From Maribellus sp. YY47 (lineage in GTDB: Bacteria > Bacteroidota > Bacteroidia > Bacteroidales > Prolixibacteraceae), in the NCBI RefSeq assembly GCF_023111095.1, contig NZ_JALGYW010000016.1:62001-126000 (forward strand): DNA of 64,000 bases. Reading direction: 5' to 3'. Position 1 is the stretch's first letter. Every line of letters begins with the position of its first letter. This document shows positions 35,099 through 45,041 of the stretch, one piece after another. The translations under genes were made by a program, and so were the position numbers. The notes beneath the pieces are model-generated. The model saw only the letters and a program-made list of their open reading frames with translations, was not told where the DNA came from and ran no database searches.

Positions 35099-37600
35099 AT
35101 GAAAAGAATTATAATCATCCTGTTAGTCATAATTTTTGTAATTGTTGGTGCTTTAGTCGCCATCCCGGTTTTCTTTAAGCAAAACCTGCTCGATTATGCC
35201 AAACGAACACTGAATAAGGAGTTAAATGCGAAAGTAGAACTGGCCGATCTTAAGATTTCGCTGTTTCGCAATTTTCCCAAAGCCAGTGTCGATCTGAAAG
35301 ATATGCTGATTACCGGAACAGGCGCTTTTGAAAACGATACCTTGCTGAGCATTCCGTCGCTGCGTACTACCATTGATCTGGCATCGCTTTTTAATCCATC
35401 CGATATGGAAGTGGAGTCGATCGTGATTGATCAGGCATTTATCAATCTTTTGGTGAATGAAAACGGCGCCGCCAACTGGGACCTTGTCCCTGCCGGAGAA
35501 AATCAGGCGGAACAACAAGCTGAGTTAACTTCGGAAGATGACTTTCAGCTTAACCTGGATAAAATTGAAATCCTTCATTCCCATCTGAAATACACCGACA
35601 AATCACTGAATATGAATCTGGCCCTATCGGATGTAAACCTGGATGTTACAGGAAAAATGTACGGACAGGGAACCAGTTTGGAAACCGGAGGAAATGTAGG
35701 CGATTTTTCGTTGGAGTACGGAGGAATTCAGTACATCTCAAAAACTACACTGGCCGTAAAAACCTTGCTCGATGTGGATTTTGAATCGATGAATTTTACC
35801 ATTACCGAGAACGAACTAATGGTAAACCGACTGCCGCTTGAATTGGGCGGATCGTTTAAAATGCCTTCTGATACAGTGTTTTTTGATTTGCAACTCAATA
35901 CCAAGTCATCGGGCTTTGAAAACTTCCTGGCTTTGGTACCGCCGGTATACGAGTCGTACATGAAAGACATTCATGCGCAGGGTAATGCTGATATCAAAGG
36001 CGCTCTCAAAGGTTTTTATTTCGGGGAAGATTATCCGGAGTTTAGCCTGAATATTAACATTCAGAACGGTAACCTGCGCTATGCCGATATGCCCGAAGAA
36101 ATCAAGAACATCAGGGCAGCCGTAAATATTGAAAAGCCGCAGGGCGATCTGGATCTGACCAAAATAAATGTAAACGAAGCACATGCTGAAATTCACCAGA
36201 ATCCGGTAGATTTCACGCTGGCGGTGAGCACTCCGATGAGCGATCCTTATTTCGATGGTGCCTTAAAAGGAAAAGTGAACCTTTCGCATTTAAAGAATGC
36301 GCTGCCGATGGACAGTGTAAACATGTCGGGTGTGATTGATGCCAACCTGATGGCCCGTGGCAGTTATTCGGATGTGGAAGCGGAAAAATACGACAAGATC
36401 CGTTCTGATGGCACTGTTTCGTTGCAGAACTTTGTATATGAAACTCCCGAACTGACACAGCCGGTGCTGGTTCCCAAAGGAAACCTGAGTTTCTCTCCCG
36501 ATAAGATCACATTGAGTGAATTTTTGATGCAGTTGGGCGAAAGCGATTTCCGTTTGTCGGGAACCGTTAGCAATTACCTGAATTATTTTCTGAAAGAAGG
36601 TGTGCTGAATGCCAATCTTCAGTTGAATTCGAAACGGGTCAATCTGAATGAACTGCTGCGTTTACAGGCCGAAGATGTGGCTGTTTCTGATACAAAAGCT
36701 GAAAAATCAGCGGCAAATGAAGAGGAAGACAATGTATTGGCGTTTGATGTGCCGGATAAAATCAATGTAACTTTCCGTTCAGACATCGATAACGCTGTTT
36801 TCAACCGGATTCCGATCCGGAATATCACCGGTGTGATAAAGGCGGCTGATCAGAAACTTACCCTGCAAAACCTGACTATGGATATGCTGGAGGGAAAAAT
36901 GAACATGAACGGTTCGTATAAAAATACACCCGATAACAAACCGATTTTCGATTTTGGCTTCGATATCAGCAGTTTTGACATACCGACGATGTTTCGCACC
37001 TTATCCGGATTCAAGAACATGCTTCCGGGAGCAGGAAACAGCACGGGTAAATTGAGTTCAAAATTTGCCTTGAAAGGACAACTGGGTGAAAAACTAAGTT
37101 TGATTCCGGCGTCGGCCAACGGCAGCGGAACGTTTAGCACGCAGAATCTTGAAATCGTAAATTCGCCTGTTTTTAACCAGTTGAACGGTATCATCAAAGC
37201 GGAAAAGTTAAAAGATATTCGCGTGGCTGACTTTGTGGCCAATCTGAATGTGGAGAACGGGAACCTTCTTCTGAAACCTTTCAAAACCAAAGTGATCGGG
37301 CAGGAGACAACCGTGGCCGGTACATTGAGCGTGGAGAACCTGATTGATATGCGGCTCGATTTTAATGTGGAACGCGATGCCTTTGGCCCGGATATTCAGA
37401 AGATTCTGGCTGTAATTCCTGGAAATGAAAAGATCAAAATGCTTCCGGCGGGAGTGGTGATCAACGGTCCGGTCGGAAATCCAAAAGTAAGTCCCGATTT
37501 GTCGAAAACGACCAAAGCGGTGACCGATGCCACAAAAGATGATGTGAAAAATTCGCTGGATAAACTGGGGAAAGGCCTGTTAAAATTAATTGAGAAATAA
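35099..37600 (+). CDS. AsmA-like protein
   Basis: The 833-residue protein has one N-terminal membrane anchor (~3-24) and a long repetitive beta-rich periplasmic region. It opens with the AsmA signature (FFKQNLLDYAKRTLNKELNAK, then FRNFPKASVDLKDM). AsmA_2-type sequence near the C-terminus carries a Ser/Asn-rich GNSTGKLSSKFALKG. AsmA/TamB/YhdP-like proteins form hydrophobic grooves that bridge the envelope and move phospholipids to the outer membrane. Such a role is inferred from the family. No barrel partner is adjacent. Preceded by a -7 box at 35074. Confidence 0.88.
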   Translation: MKRIIIILLVIIFVIVGALVAIPVFFKQNLLDYAKRTLNKELNAKVELADLKISLFRNFPKASVDLKDMLITGTGAFENDTLLSIPSLRTTIDLASLFNPSDMEVESIVIDQAFINLLVNENGAANWDLVPAGENQAEQQAELTSEDDFQLNLDKIEILHSHLKYTDKSLNMNLALSDVNLDVTGKMYGQGTSLETGGNVGDFSLEYGGIQYISKTTLAVKTLLDVDFESMNFTITENELMVNRLPLELGGSFKMPSDTVFFDLQLNTKSSGFENFLALVPPVYESYMKDIHAQGNADIKGALKGFYFGEDYPEFSLNINIQNGNLRYADMPEEIKNIRAAVNIEKPQGDLDLTKINVNEAHAEIHQNPVDFTLAVSTPMSDPYFDGALKGKVNLSHLKNALPMDSVNMSGVIDANLMARGSYSDVEAEKYDKIRSDGTVSLQNFVYETPELTQPVLVPKGNLSFSPDKITLSEFLMQLGESDFRLSGTVSNYLNYFLKEGVLNANLQLNSKRVNLNELLRLQAEDVAVSDTKAEKSAANEEEDNVLAFDVPDKINVTFRSDIDNAVFNRIPIRNITGVIKAADQKLTLQNLTMDMLEGKMNMNGSYKNTPDNKPIFDFGFDISSFDIPTMFRTLSGFKNMLPGAGNSTGKLSSKFALKGQLGEKLSLIPASANGSGTFSTQNLEIVNSPVFNQLNGIIKAEKLKDIRVADFVANLNVENGNLLLKPFKTKVIGQETTVAGTLSVENLIDMRLDFNVERDAFGPDIQKILAVIPGNEKIKMLPAGVVINGPVGNPKVSPDLSKTTKAVTDATKDDVKNSLDKLGKGLLKLIEK

Positions 37601-37713
37601 TTAACACGAGCGAGAAGAATCCCACTAATATATTTCTGAAACCGCCGAGAATCTAGAAAAATGTGTAATTTCGGGTTTTATTAGAACTACAGCAGTCTTC
37701 AGATCCATTATTT

Positions 37714-38517
37714 ATGCAAAAAAAAGTAGTCGTTATAACCGGCGCTTCTTCGGGAATCGGAAAAGCGCTGGCGGAAAAATTTGCCGAAAAAGGTTTTAAC
37801 CTTGTTTTAGCTGCCCGACGAATTGACCGTCTCGAAACACTCAGGGAACAACTCTCCAATGTAGAAGTTTTACCGGTAAAGACCGATGTGACATCACCTG
37901 AAGACTGTAAAAATCTGATCGATCAGGCTGTAGCCAAGTTTGGAAAAATTGATATCCTGATTAACAATGCCGGCATTTCGATGCGTGCTATTTTTGAGGA
38001 TGTGGAACTGGATGTTTTGCACCGCTTGATGAACGTTAACTACTGGGGAACGGTTTACTGCACCAAGTATGCATTACCGCATATCCTGAAGCAAAAAGGC
38101 TCTGTTGTCGGCGTAATCTCTACGGGCGGCTACATCGGGTTACCCGGTCGTACGGGATATTCGGCTTCCAAATTTGCGGTTCGCGGATTTTTGGATACGG
38201 TCAGGATCGAGTACCTGCGTTCGGGCTTGCATGTTTTGGTTGCTGCGCCAGGTTTTACAGCCTCCGAGATTAGGAAAACAGCTTTGGTCAGCGATGGCCG
38301 TCAGCAGGGTGAAACACCCCGGAACGAAGCCCGAATGATGTCGGCAGAACGATGTGCGAGTATTATGTATCGTGCCATCAAAAACCGACGGCGCAAAATG
38401 ATAATTTCTCTGTGGGATGGGAAAGTGATTGTTTTGATTGCCAAATTGTGGGCCTGGATTGTTGATCAGATCATTTACCAGGTGTTCAAAAACGAGCCTG
38501 ATTCTCCATTAAAATAA
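37714..38517 (+). CDS. short-chain dehydrogenase/reductase
   Basis: NAD(P)-dependent classical SDR. The 267-residue protein has the cofactor motif TGASSGIG (~9-16), NNAG (~84-87) and the catalytic Ser136, Tyr149 and Lys153 (YSASK). An Arg at ~35-36 after the second strand (AARR) suggests NADP preference. The C-terminal tail is hydrophobic (WDGKVIVLIAKLWAWIV), so it may be membrane-associated like 11-beta-HSD-like or DltE-like members. The substrate cannot be predicted. It lies 113 bases after the AsmA-like gene. Confidence 0.9.
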   Translation: MQKKVVVITGASSGIGKALAEKFAEKGFNLVLAARRIDRLETLREQLSNVEVLPVKTDVTSPEDCKNLIDQAVAKFGKIDILINNAGISMRAIFEDVELDVLHRLMNVNYWGTVYCTKYALPHILKQKGSVVGVISTGGYIGLPGRTGYSASKFAVRGFLDTVRIEYLRSGLHVLVAAPGFTASEIRKTALVSDGRQQGETPRNEARMMSAERCASIMYRAIKNRRRKMIISLWDGKVIVLIAKLWAWIVDQIIYQVFKNEPDSPLK

Positions 38518-38555
38518 CGAAACGATTTTTTGTAGATATTTGCAAAGCTTTGTTG

Positions 38556-39179
38556 TTAAACAAGGCTTTTTAGCATATAGATAATCACAAAAACGATAAT
38601 GGCGACACCTGCAATCCGGTTGAACCATAATAGTATTTTTACGCTGAAACGGGCTCGGAAGAGATCGATCAGCCAGGAAAGGCTAAACCACCACAAAAGA
38701 CATCCCATTGTAACTCCCAGAAGTACAAAGAATACCTCGTCGAGGTTTTTATGCGAGAAAACAATTCCAAAACCGGAGAACATAGCTACATGGAACAACA
38801 TAATATGCGGGTTGGAGATTCCGATCGCAAAGGTTCCTGCAATATGTTTGAATGGATTTATTCGCTGATTTAGTTTTTTAACGGCCTGTCGTTCGGGGTG
38901 AGAGAAAAAGATAAAGATTCCGAGCAGAACCAAAATAATGGCGCCCGCCAATTTTACCCATACTTCGTGTTGTTTGATAATTCCGACGATCAGCGCCATT
39001 CCAAAACCGGCAAATGCTGCGTAAACAAGATCGGAAAGCGCAGCGCCAAGTCCGGAATAGAAACCTGTGGTGCGGCCGTGATTTAACGTACGCTGTATTA
39101 CCAGTATCCCGATTGGACCCAGCGGTGCCGAGGCCAGCACTCCAATTAGTATTCCTTCTAACCAAAATTTTAACAACAT
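38556..39179 (-). CDS. LysE family amino-acid exporter
   Basis: The 207-residue protein has six hydrophobic helices and the family's opening LASAPLGPIGILVIQRTL with the conserved G-x-x-x-G-P-x-G pattern. LysE/RhtB members export basic or neutral amino acids and homoserine lactones. The ATG at 39179 is the only start downstream of a perfect -7 box at 39184-39191. Since that box lies only a few bases away, the message may be leaderless. The longer frame from 39209 starts upstream of the box and is rejected. Confidence 0.88.
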   Translation of the reverse strand: MLLKFWLEGILIGVLASAPLGPIGILVIQRTLNHGRTTGFYSGLGAALSDLVYAAFAGFGMALIVGIIKQHEVWVKLAGAIILVLLGIFIFFSHPERQAVKKLNQRINPFKHIAGTFAIGISNPHIMLFHVAMFSGFGIVFSHKNLDEVFFVLLGVTMGCLLWWFSLSWLIDLFRARFSVKILLWFNRIAGVAIIVFVIIYMLKSLV

Positions 39180-39183
39180 CACG

Positions 39184-39191
39184 CAAAGATA
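39184..39191 (-). promoter_or_regulatory. -7 promoter box of the LysE gene
   Basis: TATCTTTG on the minus strand, a full match to TAnnTTTG, ending five bases before the ATG. Confidence 0.55.
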
Positions 39192-39365
39192 ACCCAATGT
39201 TTTAAACAAAAAATATGATGCAGTTTAACAAAATATGAAACTTTAATGCTTCTTATCTCGCAATATTGTCAGTAGTGCGGCGATGTATTTCCGCCAAAAC
39301 AACCGATTCCGATTTTTGGAGTGTTTTTTGACTGTTTTTCCTTATTGCCTTAAATATAACAGACA

Positions 39366-41588
39366 ATGAACAACCAGGAACTAAAAATACAATACAATGC
39401 CATTTGTGATGATCTGGCGAAGCGCCAATTAAAGCCTGCTTTCGATCGTTTGGAAAAACTGATCAACGAAAGCAACCAGTTGCTTTTTCTGGATGAATGG
39501 CGCAACCTGGATCAAACCTACCATTTCATGTTAAAATATACGGTGGAGGGAATTCAGGACCCGGAACGGCAGCAGGTGTATCGCAAACTGATTGTTTCGG
39601 TGTATGAACTGGCCGATAAAGTATACGATGCAGCGCGCTTTCGTTTTTCTTCGGCTCTGGAATATGAAAAGAAACGAAGCTTTACCGATAATATCGATTT
39701 TCCGAATCTTTTAAATGATCTGGAATCGTATGCCCTGCACGACGAATTACGTTCGCTGGTTGACGACGTAGATTTGAAACGAGAGAGCGGAACTTCTGAT
39801 ACTTCCGATTTGCAGGATAAGATTGTAAAGCTTTTTTATCATCTCTGGTTTCAGAACGAGTTGAAAAAAGAGGAGACCGAGTTTGTCGCAGCATTTTTGA
39901 AAAGCGAACTTATTGATGTACCGTATAAAGCATTTGTGATAACGGGTGTTTTTCTGAGCTTGTTGCGGTATTTCGATAAGCGTAAGTTCGATCTTCTGTT
40001 TGAAGCATACGGTGAAGAGAATCCTGAAATTAATCAGCGGGCGCTGGTAGGAATAGTGCTGGCTTTCTATCGTTACGACCGTCGTCTGGCCAATTATCCG
40101 GCAATAACGGCCCGCCTGCATTTTCTGGATGAAAATCCGGCATTCAAAACCAATCTCGAAACGGTAATTGTTCAGTTGATCAGAAGCAAGGAAACCGAAA
40201 AAATTCAAAAGAAGATCACCGACGAGATTATTCCGGAGATGATTCGCATCAGTCCGAATCTGAAGGATAAAATCAATCTCGACAGTCTGATGGACGAGAG
40301 CATGGGAGAAGATAAAAATCCGGAGTGGGAGAAAATATTTGAAGATTCGCCAGGCCTGATGAATAAAATGGAGGAATTTTCGGAAATGCAGATGGAAGGA
40401 GCCGATGTGTTTATGAGTTCGTTTGCAATGCTGAAAATGTTCCCGTTTTTTAGTGAGTTGTCGAACTGGTTTATGCCTTTCTTTTCATCCAATCCCGAAA
40501 TTGATATGGGATTGACCCGGCACGACGATTTTACGGATCGTTTTATCCGGGTGATTGATTCTGCGCCTATTTTATGCAACTCCGATAAATATTCGTTTTG
40601 TTTCAGCCTGCGCAATCTGCCCGCCGAAAACCGCGAATTTATGGCCGAAGCCATGAAAGCGGAGATGGATCAGTTTAACGAATTGCAGAACGAGGAAGAA
40701 CTGACTGATCCGGGGAAAAAAGCTGGTTTTATTTCCAATCAGTTTATTCAGGACCTCTACCGTTTTTTCAAACTTCATCCTCGAAAAAGCGATTTTGAAG
40801 ATGTTTTCAACTGGCGTTTCGATTTTCACAATAAACCTTCGTTGGGAAGTATTCTGAAGGAGGACGAAAAAATCCTGCGCAATGTGGCGGAGTTCTACTT
40901 TCAGAAAAATTATTTTGAGGAAGCCGCCGAAGTGTTTACTTATCTTTTGAACATCGGTAAAAATGCTGAAATGTACCAGAAACTGGGCTTTTGTTACCAG
41001 AAAATGAATGATTTCAGAAAGGCGCTTGAAACGTATCAAATGGCGGAGTTATACGAGTTGAACAAAAAGTGGAACCTCAATAAAATAGCCTTGTGTTATC
41101 GTAACCTGAAACAACCGGATAAAGCGCTGGAATATTATCGGGAAGCCGAAAAGCTTGACGAAGAAAATCTTTCGATTCAACTAAATATAGGGCATTGTTT
41201 GCTCGAACTTGGCGAGTACGAAGAGGCTTTGAAATGCTATTTTAAAGTCGAATACCTTGAGCCGGGGAACAAAAAAGTGTGGCGTCCGATAGGGTGGTGT
41301 TCGTTTGTGGTTGGGAAAAAGGAACAGGCCGGAAAGTATTTCCAAATGCTGGTGGACGACGAGCCTAACAAACACGACCTCATGAATATGGGACACGTGC
41401 AGTGGAGTATGGGAAACCGGAAACAGGCGCTGGATTTCTACAAACGTTCGATCGACCGCAGCGATTTTACCGAACAGGAATTTTTTGAAGTGTTCGAAGA
41501 AGACCTGCATCATTTACTGGCTCAGGGTGTCAATCGTGATGACGTGCCCATCATGTTGGATCAATTGCGTTACTTTGTGGAGGAATAG
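39366..41588 (+). CDS. TPR-repeat protein, 740 residues
   Basis: A large soluble helical protein. Residues ~1-500 are alpha-solenoid-like without an assignable domain and contain an acidic middle (MDESMGEDKNPEWEK) and a Met/Phe-rich stretch. Residues ~510-700 hold about five tetratricopeptide repeats (AEVFTYLLNIGKNAEMYQKLG, then ALETYQMAELYELNKKWNLN and ALEYYREAEKLDEENLSIQ). TPRs mediate protein-protein contacts. There is no signal peptide, so it is cytoplasmic. No partner gene is adjacent. Members of this type are widespread but uncharacterised in Bacteroidota. Confidence 0.85.
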   Translation: MNNQELKIQYNAICDDLAKRQLKPAFDRLEKLINESNQLLFLDEWRNLDQTYHFMLKYTVEGIQDPERQQVYRKLIVSVYELADKVYDAARFRFSSALEYEKKRSFTDNIDFPNLLNDLESYALHDELRSLVDDVDLKRESGTSDTSDLQDKIVKLFYHLWFQNELKKEETEFVAAFLKSELIDVPYKAFVITGVFLSLLRYFDKRKFDLLFEAYGEENPEINQRALVGIVLAFYRYDRRLANYPAITARLHFLDENPAFKTNLETVIVQLIRSKETEKIQKKITDEIIPEMIRISPNLKDKINLDSLMDESMGEDKNPEWEKIFEDSPGLMNKMEEFSEMQMEGADVFMSSFAMLKMFPFFSELSNWFMPFFSSNPEIDMGLTRHDDFTDRFIRVIDSAPILCNSDKYSFCFSLRNLPAENREFMAEAMKAEMDQFNELQNEEELTDPGKKAGFISNQFIQDLYRFFKLHPRKSDFEDVFNWRFDFHNKPSLGSILKEDEKILRNVAEFYFQKNYFEEAAEVFTYLLNIGKNAEMYQKLGFCYQKMNDFRKALETYQMAELYELNKKWNLNKIALCYRNLKQPDKALEYYREAEKLDEENLSIQLNIGHCLLELGEYEEALKCYFKVEYLEPGNKKVWRPIGWCSFVVGKKEQAGKYFQMLVDDEPNKHDLMNMGHVQWSMGNRKQALDFYKRSIDRSDFTEQEFFEVFEEDLHHLLAQGVNRDDVPIMLDQLRYFVEE

Positions 41589-41825
41589 AAAATCCTTATT
41601 TTAGGGAATAATCAGTGAGAATGAAAGTTAATCTATGGTAGAGGACTTACCCTTTCTCCTGTCTTTTCCTTAATGAAGGGAAAGACGATCGGTCTCCAAA
41701 GGAAACGACTGACAAAATACTCGATTTTAATCTGCTTTGAACCACCTGACAATCGTCCTTCCATTCTTGAAGGGAACGATGAGAGGATGGGTATAAATTA
41801 AAATGACTGTTAGACTTTCATAAAA

Positions 41826-41858
41826 AAAGCCACCCGAATAACGGATGACTTTTCAAAA
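41826..41858 (-). terminator. intrinsic terminator of the cytochrome c gene
   Basis: On the minus strand AAAAGTCATCCG pairs with CGGGTGGCTTTT through two G-T pairs, then a T-run continues. Only the minus strand forms a full stem, which fixes the orientation. Confidence 0.75.
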
Positions 41859-41870
41859 TTCAATTAAGTG

Positions 41871-42467
41871 TTACATTTCGTTTGGCGGAACAGGTGCCGG
41901 TACAACATTGCGCACCGGTGGTATGCTTTTTAAATAGGCAAACATTGCTTTTACATCCTGGTCTGTCAACTGGGTAAGGTTAAGCCAGGGCATGGGAGGA
42001 AGCAGTGTACGGGTTCCGTCAAGCCCTTTAAATATTCCTTGGGTAATTGCTTTTTTAAACTGTTCTTCGGTCCAGGTTCCGATTCCGGTTACGTCGGGCG
42101 TAAGGTTCGCCGCATACGATATTCCCCAGGGGCCGGCTGCTGCGGTAAGGTCGGGGTAAAAAACCGAAAACCCTTTGTTCGTCAGTGAAGTATCAGTCAT
42201 CATGGGCGGGTTTTCTGCCTGAAAACCTGAGAGCAACAACTCCGGGATCAGTTCCAAGCCATTGGGCCCCGGTTTTTTGGGTGAATGACAATCATTACAA
42301 CCCATGCTGGTGACCAGGTATTCACCCCGTTTTACCAGCTCATCGCCGGTTGGCATATGGGCAGCGGCAGCTTCTTCAGTCGTTTTTGGTGCGTTGGAAC
42401 ACGATACTGCCGAAACTGCGAGGCAAAACGCTCCAAGGAAAAAAGGGATTAAATTTCTCATTTTCAT
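41871..42467 (-). CDS. c-type cytochrome, probable lipoprotein
   Basis: Single-haem periplasmic electron carrier. The 198-residue protein has a signal peptide with a lipobox-like VSCS, then a Cys-Asn-Asp-Cys-His haem site (CNDCH) preceded by RGEYLVTSMG. The distal Met ligand may come from PPMPWLNLTQLTDQDVKAMFAYLK, a region typical of class I diheme-like and alcohol dehydrogenase cytochromes; only one CxxCH is seen. The start at 42467 begins a proper signal sequence; the in-frame ATG at 42461 is the alternative and the frame further upstream is rejected. It stands alone with its own terminator. Confidence 0.87.
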   Translation of the reverse strand: MKMRNLIPFFLGAFCLAVSAVSCSNAPKTTEEAAAAHMPTGDELVKRGEYLVTSMGCNDCHSPKKPGPNGLELIPELLLSGFQAENPPMMTDTSLTNKGFSVFYPDLTAAAGPWGISYAANLTPDVTGIGTWTEEQFKKAITQGIFKGLDGTRTLLPPMPWLNLTQLTDQDVKAMFAYLKSIPPVRNVVPAPVPPNEM

Positions 42468-42676
42468 AGTTTGATTTTTATGTTTAAAACAATTCAACAA
42501 CATTCTTGCATTACTATAAAAAGTGAGTTGATTTTGGTGGCATGAGAGCAACATACCCTCATTGACAAGTGAAAATTTACGACATAATTATCTTAAATCA
42601 AAAGCATGTTTAAAATAGATTGAATACAATCAAACTTTAGAGGTGGCATTGATTTGTTCAGGGGTATTCATAAAAC

Positions 42677-42709
42677 AAAAAAGCACCCCAAAGAAACTGG
42701 AGTGCTTTT
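42677..42709 (-). terminator. intrinsic terminator of the carbamate kinase/OTC operon
   Basis: Minus-strand stem AAAAGCACTCC/GGGGTGCTTTT around a nine-base loop, followed by TTTTGTTTT. Confidence 0.85.
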
Positions 42710-42726
42710 CGGTATAGTGTGACGAC

Positions 42727-43722
42727 TTATCCGAGTGTAGCAACCATTACCGCTTTTATGGTGTGCATTCTGTTTTCAGCTTCGTCGAACACGAGCGAGG
42801 CCGGACTTTCAAATACATCTTCGGTAACTTCCATGGCTTCCAGTCCGAATTTTTGGTAGATTTCTTCACCAACTTTTGTTTCACGGTTATGAAATGCCGG
42901 CAGGCAATGTAAGAACTTTACTTTCGGGTTTCCGGTAAGTTCCATCGTTTGTTGGTTGATCTGGTAGGGGAGCAGCAGTTTTATACGCTCAACCCACACT
43001 TCGTCGGGTTCGCCCATCGATACCCAAACATCAGTGTAAAGAAAATCACAGTCTTTCACTGCTTCTTCCACCTTGTCGGTGACTAATATCTTTGCACCGG
43101 TTTGCCTGGCAATTTCTTTACATTCTTCCTGAAGTTCAGCAGCAGGCTGGCAAGCAATGGGGGCCGCAGCCCTGAAATCCATCCCCAGTTTGGCGGCGCC
43201 TACCATTAGCGAATTTCCCATGTTGTTTCGGGCATCACCGAGATAGCAGAATTTTATTTCCGACAGCGGTTTTTCTGAATGTTCTTTCATCGTCAGAAAA
43301 TCAGCAAGTATTTGAGTGGGGTGAAACTCGTTGGTAAGTCCGTTCCACACAGGAACTCCCGCATATTTCCCCAGTTCTTCCACAATGTTTTGTCCGTAGC
43401 CGCGGTATTCAATACCATCGTACATGCGGCCCAAAACACGTGCAGTATCTTTCATCGATTCCTTGTTGCCAATTTGTGAGCCGGAAGGTCCCAGGTAGGT
43501 AACATTTGCTCCCTGATCATAGGCAGCCACTTCAAAGGCACAGCGGGTGCGTGTCGATGATTTTTCAAAGATCAGTGCAATGTTTTTCCCTTTTAAATTT
43601 TGTTGTTCCTTACCCGAATATTTGTCCTTTTTTAGTTGAGCGGAAAGGTCGATCAGGTAACGAATCTCGCCGGGGGTAAAGTCGAGTAATTTTAAAAAAT
43701 TACGGTTTTTCAGATTATTCAT
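42727..43722 (-). CDS. argF: ornithine carbamoyltransferase
   Basis: Interconverts ornithine plus carbamoyl phosphate and citrulline plus phosphate. The 331-residue protein has the carbamoyl-phosphate site STRTR (~56-60), the HPTQ motif, and the ornithine-binding loop HCLPAFH, with DVWVSMG before it. These match true ornithine transcarbamylases, not the N-succinyl- or N-acetylornithine variants of many Bacteroidota, whose ligand loop differs. It lies 29 bases behind the carbamate kinase gene, so the pair probably runs in the catabolic direction to make ATP. It could equally be called arcB. No arginine deiminase gene is in view. Confidence 0.92.
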   Translation of the reverse strand: MNNLKNRNFLKLLDFTPGEIRYLIDLSAQLKKDKYSGKEQQNLKGKNIALIFEKSSTRTRCAFEVAAYDQGANVTYLGPSGSQIGNKESMKDTARVLGRMYDGIEYRGYGQNIVEELGKYAGVPVWNGLTNEFHPTQILADFLTMKEHSEKPLSEIKFCYLGDARNNMGNSLMVGAAKLGMDFRAAAPIACQPAAELQEECKEIARQTGAKILVTDKVEEAVKDCDFLYTDVWVSMGEPDEVWVERIKLLLPYQINQQTMELTGNPKVKFLHCLPAFHNRETKVGEEIYQKFGLEAMEVTEDVFESPASLVFDEAENRMHTIKAVMVATLG

Positions 43723-43751
43723 GGTATGCTTCTTTTTGTTGTTTCAGCTTT

Positions 43752-44705
43752 TTAATCGTATTCCATTGTGATCTTGGAGCCGTAGGAACGGTCTTCGAGT
43801 TTGGTGGCTTCGGTAATCACGCTTTTGCTGCCGCCGTTTTCAATAAAATGAAGACAAGCCCGTATTTTAGGTTCCATACTACCTTCAGCAAAAGTACCAT
43901 TTTCAAGATGCTTTACAGTGTCGGCATAGTCCAAAAATTCCAGCTTTTCCTGGGTTGGCAGGCCGTAATCCTTGTAAATAAAAGACACGTCAGTCAGGAT
44001 GTAGAGTTCGTCGGCGTTGATATTAACCGCCAGAAGACTTGAAGCCATATCTTTGTCGACAACGGCATCCAGCGTGCGAACATCTTTTTTTTCGTCGAAA
44101 TAAATGGGGATTCCTCCACCTCCCGCAGCAATAACAATGTTACCGGCCCGGGTTAGCATCTCGATCATTTCTTTGTTGACAATGTCGACCGGCATGGGCG
44201 ACGGAACCACTCTGCGGTAGCCACCTGCTACTTTATCGGTCGACTTGAAAATCCAGCCCTTTTCCCTGGCCAGTTTATCGGCTTCCTCTTTTGGATAGAT
44301 TTTGCCAATTCGCTTGGATGGATTTTTAAACGCCGGATCATCCGGATGTACCTCCACCAGGGTCACCAGGGTTACTACATTTTTGCTGATGCCGTGCTTG
44401 TTGAGGATATTCCGAAGCATTCGTTCCAGCATGTATCCGATTCCGCCTTGTGAGTCGGCCACGCATACATCCAAGGGCATGGGAGCAATCTTATAGAGCT
44501 GTTCCCCGGCATCGTTTCGCATCAGAATATTTCCTACCTGCGGCCCGTTACCGTGCGTAATCACCAGGTCATATCCGTCGTTGATCAGGTAAACCAGGTT
44601 TTCAAGCGTGTCGGTAGAGTTCTTTTCCTGCTGCTCAATCGTGCCTTCTTCAGAACCTCTCAGGAGAGCATTGCCGCCGAGGGCAACCACTGCCAGTTTA
44701 TTCAT
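43752..44705 (-). CDS. arcC: carbamate kinase
   Basis: Uses carbamoyl phosphate and ADP to make ATP, CO2 and ammonia. The 317-residue protein starts MNKLAVVALGGNALLRG, the amino-acid kinase fold opening. It has ITHGNGPQVGN, the Gly-rich AAGGGGIPIY and the late AEGSMEPKIRACLHFIENG that closes the active site. The ATG at 44705 is chosen because the 47 extra residues of the open frame precede the conserved start and show no homology. It is the first gene of the two-gene operon with ornithine carbamoyltransferase, as in arginine-deiminase-type fermentation of citrulline. Confidence 0.93.
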   Translation of the reverse strand: MNKLAVVALGGNALLRGSEEGTIEQQEKNSTDTLENLVYLINDGYDLVITHGNGPQVGNILMRNDAGEQLYKIAPMPLDVCVADSQGGIGYMLERMLRNILNKHGISKNVVTLVTLVEVHPDDPAFKNPSKRIGKIYPKEEADKLAREKGWIFKSTDKVAGGYRRVVPSPMPVDIVNKEMIEMLTRAGNIVIAAGGGGIPIYFDEKKDVRTLDAVVDKDMASSLLAVNINADELYILTDVSFIYKDYGLPTQEKLEFLDYADTVKHLENGTFAEGSMEPKIRACLHFIENGGSKSVITEATKLEDRSYGSKITMEYD

Positions 44706-45010
44706 CTTGTTTACGGTTTTAGTTTTAACAATGCCTGTTTCTCTCAGGATTATAACTGAAAGTAACCCATTTATCGTTACAGGTAAACTTAAACAATCAA
44801 ATGCGAAATAAATCTGTCGGATGCTACGTTTTTTGCTAGAATTCATGTATTATACAACAGCCGATCGCGCTGTCGGATTTAAATTTGAATAACAGGTATT
44901 TATCCCGCTTATAAATTAAAATTCTCGGGGGTTATTTTGTTAACAGATTGATCTTAATATGATTTCTTTTTTGAGGAAAAAAGAGAAGGGGATGGCTGAT
45001 ATATTTTATT
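44706..45010. other. intergenic region before ftsK
   Basis: This spacer lies between divergent genes and shows no coding frame. The only signal is the ftsK -7 box immediately after it; the carbamate kinase promoter could not be placed. Confidence 0.4.
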
Positions 45011-45018
45011 TAAATTTG
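45011..45018 (+). promoter_or_regulatory. -7 promoter box of ftsK
   Basis: TAAATTTG, a full match to TAnnTTTG, 23 bases before the ftsK ATG. An identical box precedes secA. Confidence 0.65.
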
Positions 45019-45041
45019 CACACAATTGAAAAAAGGACTCC

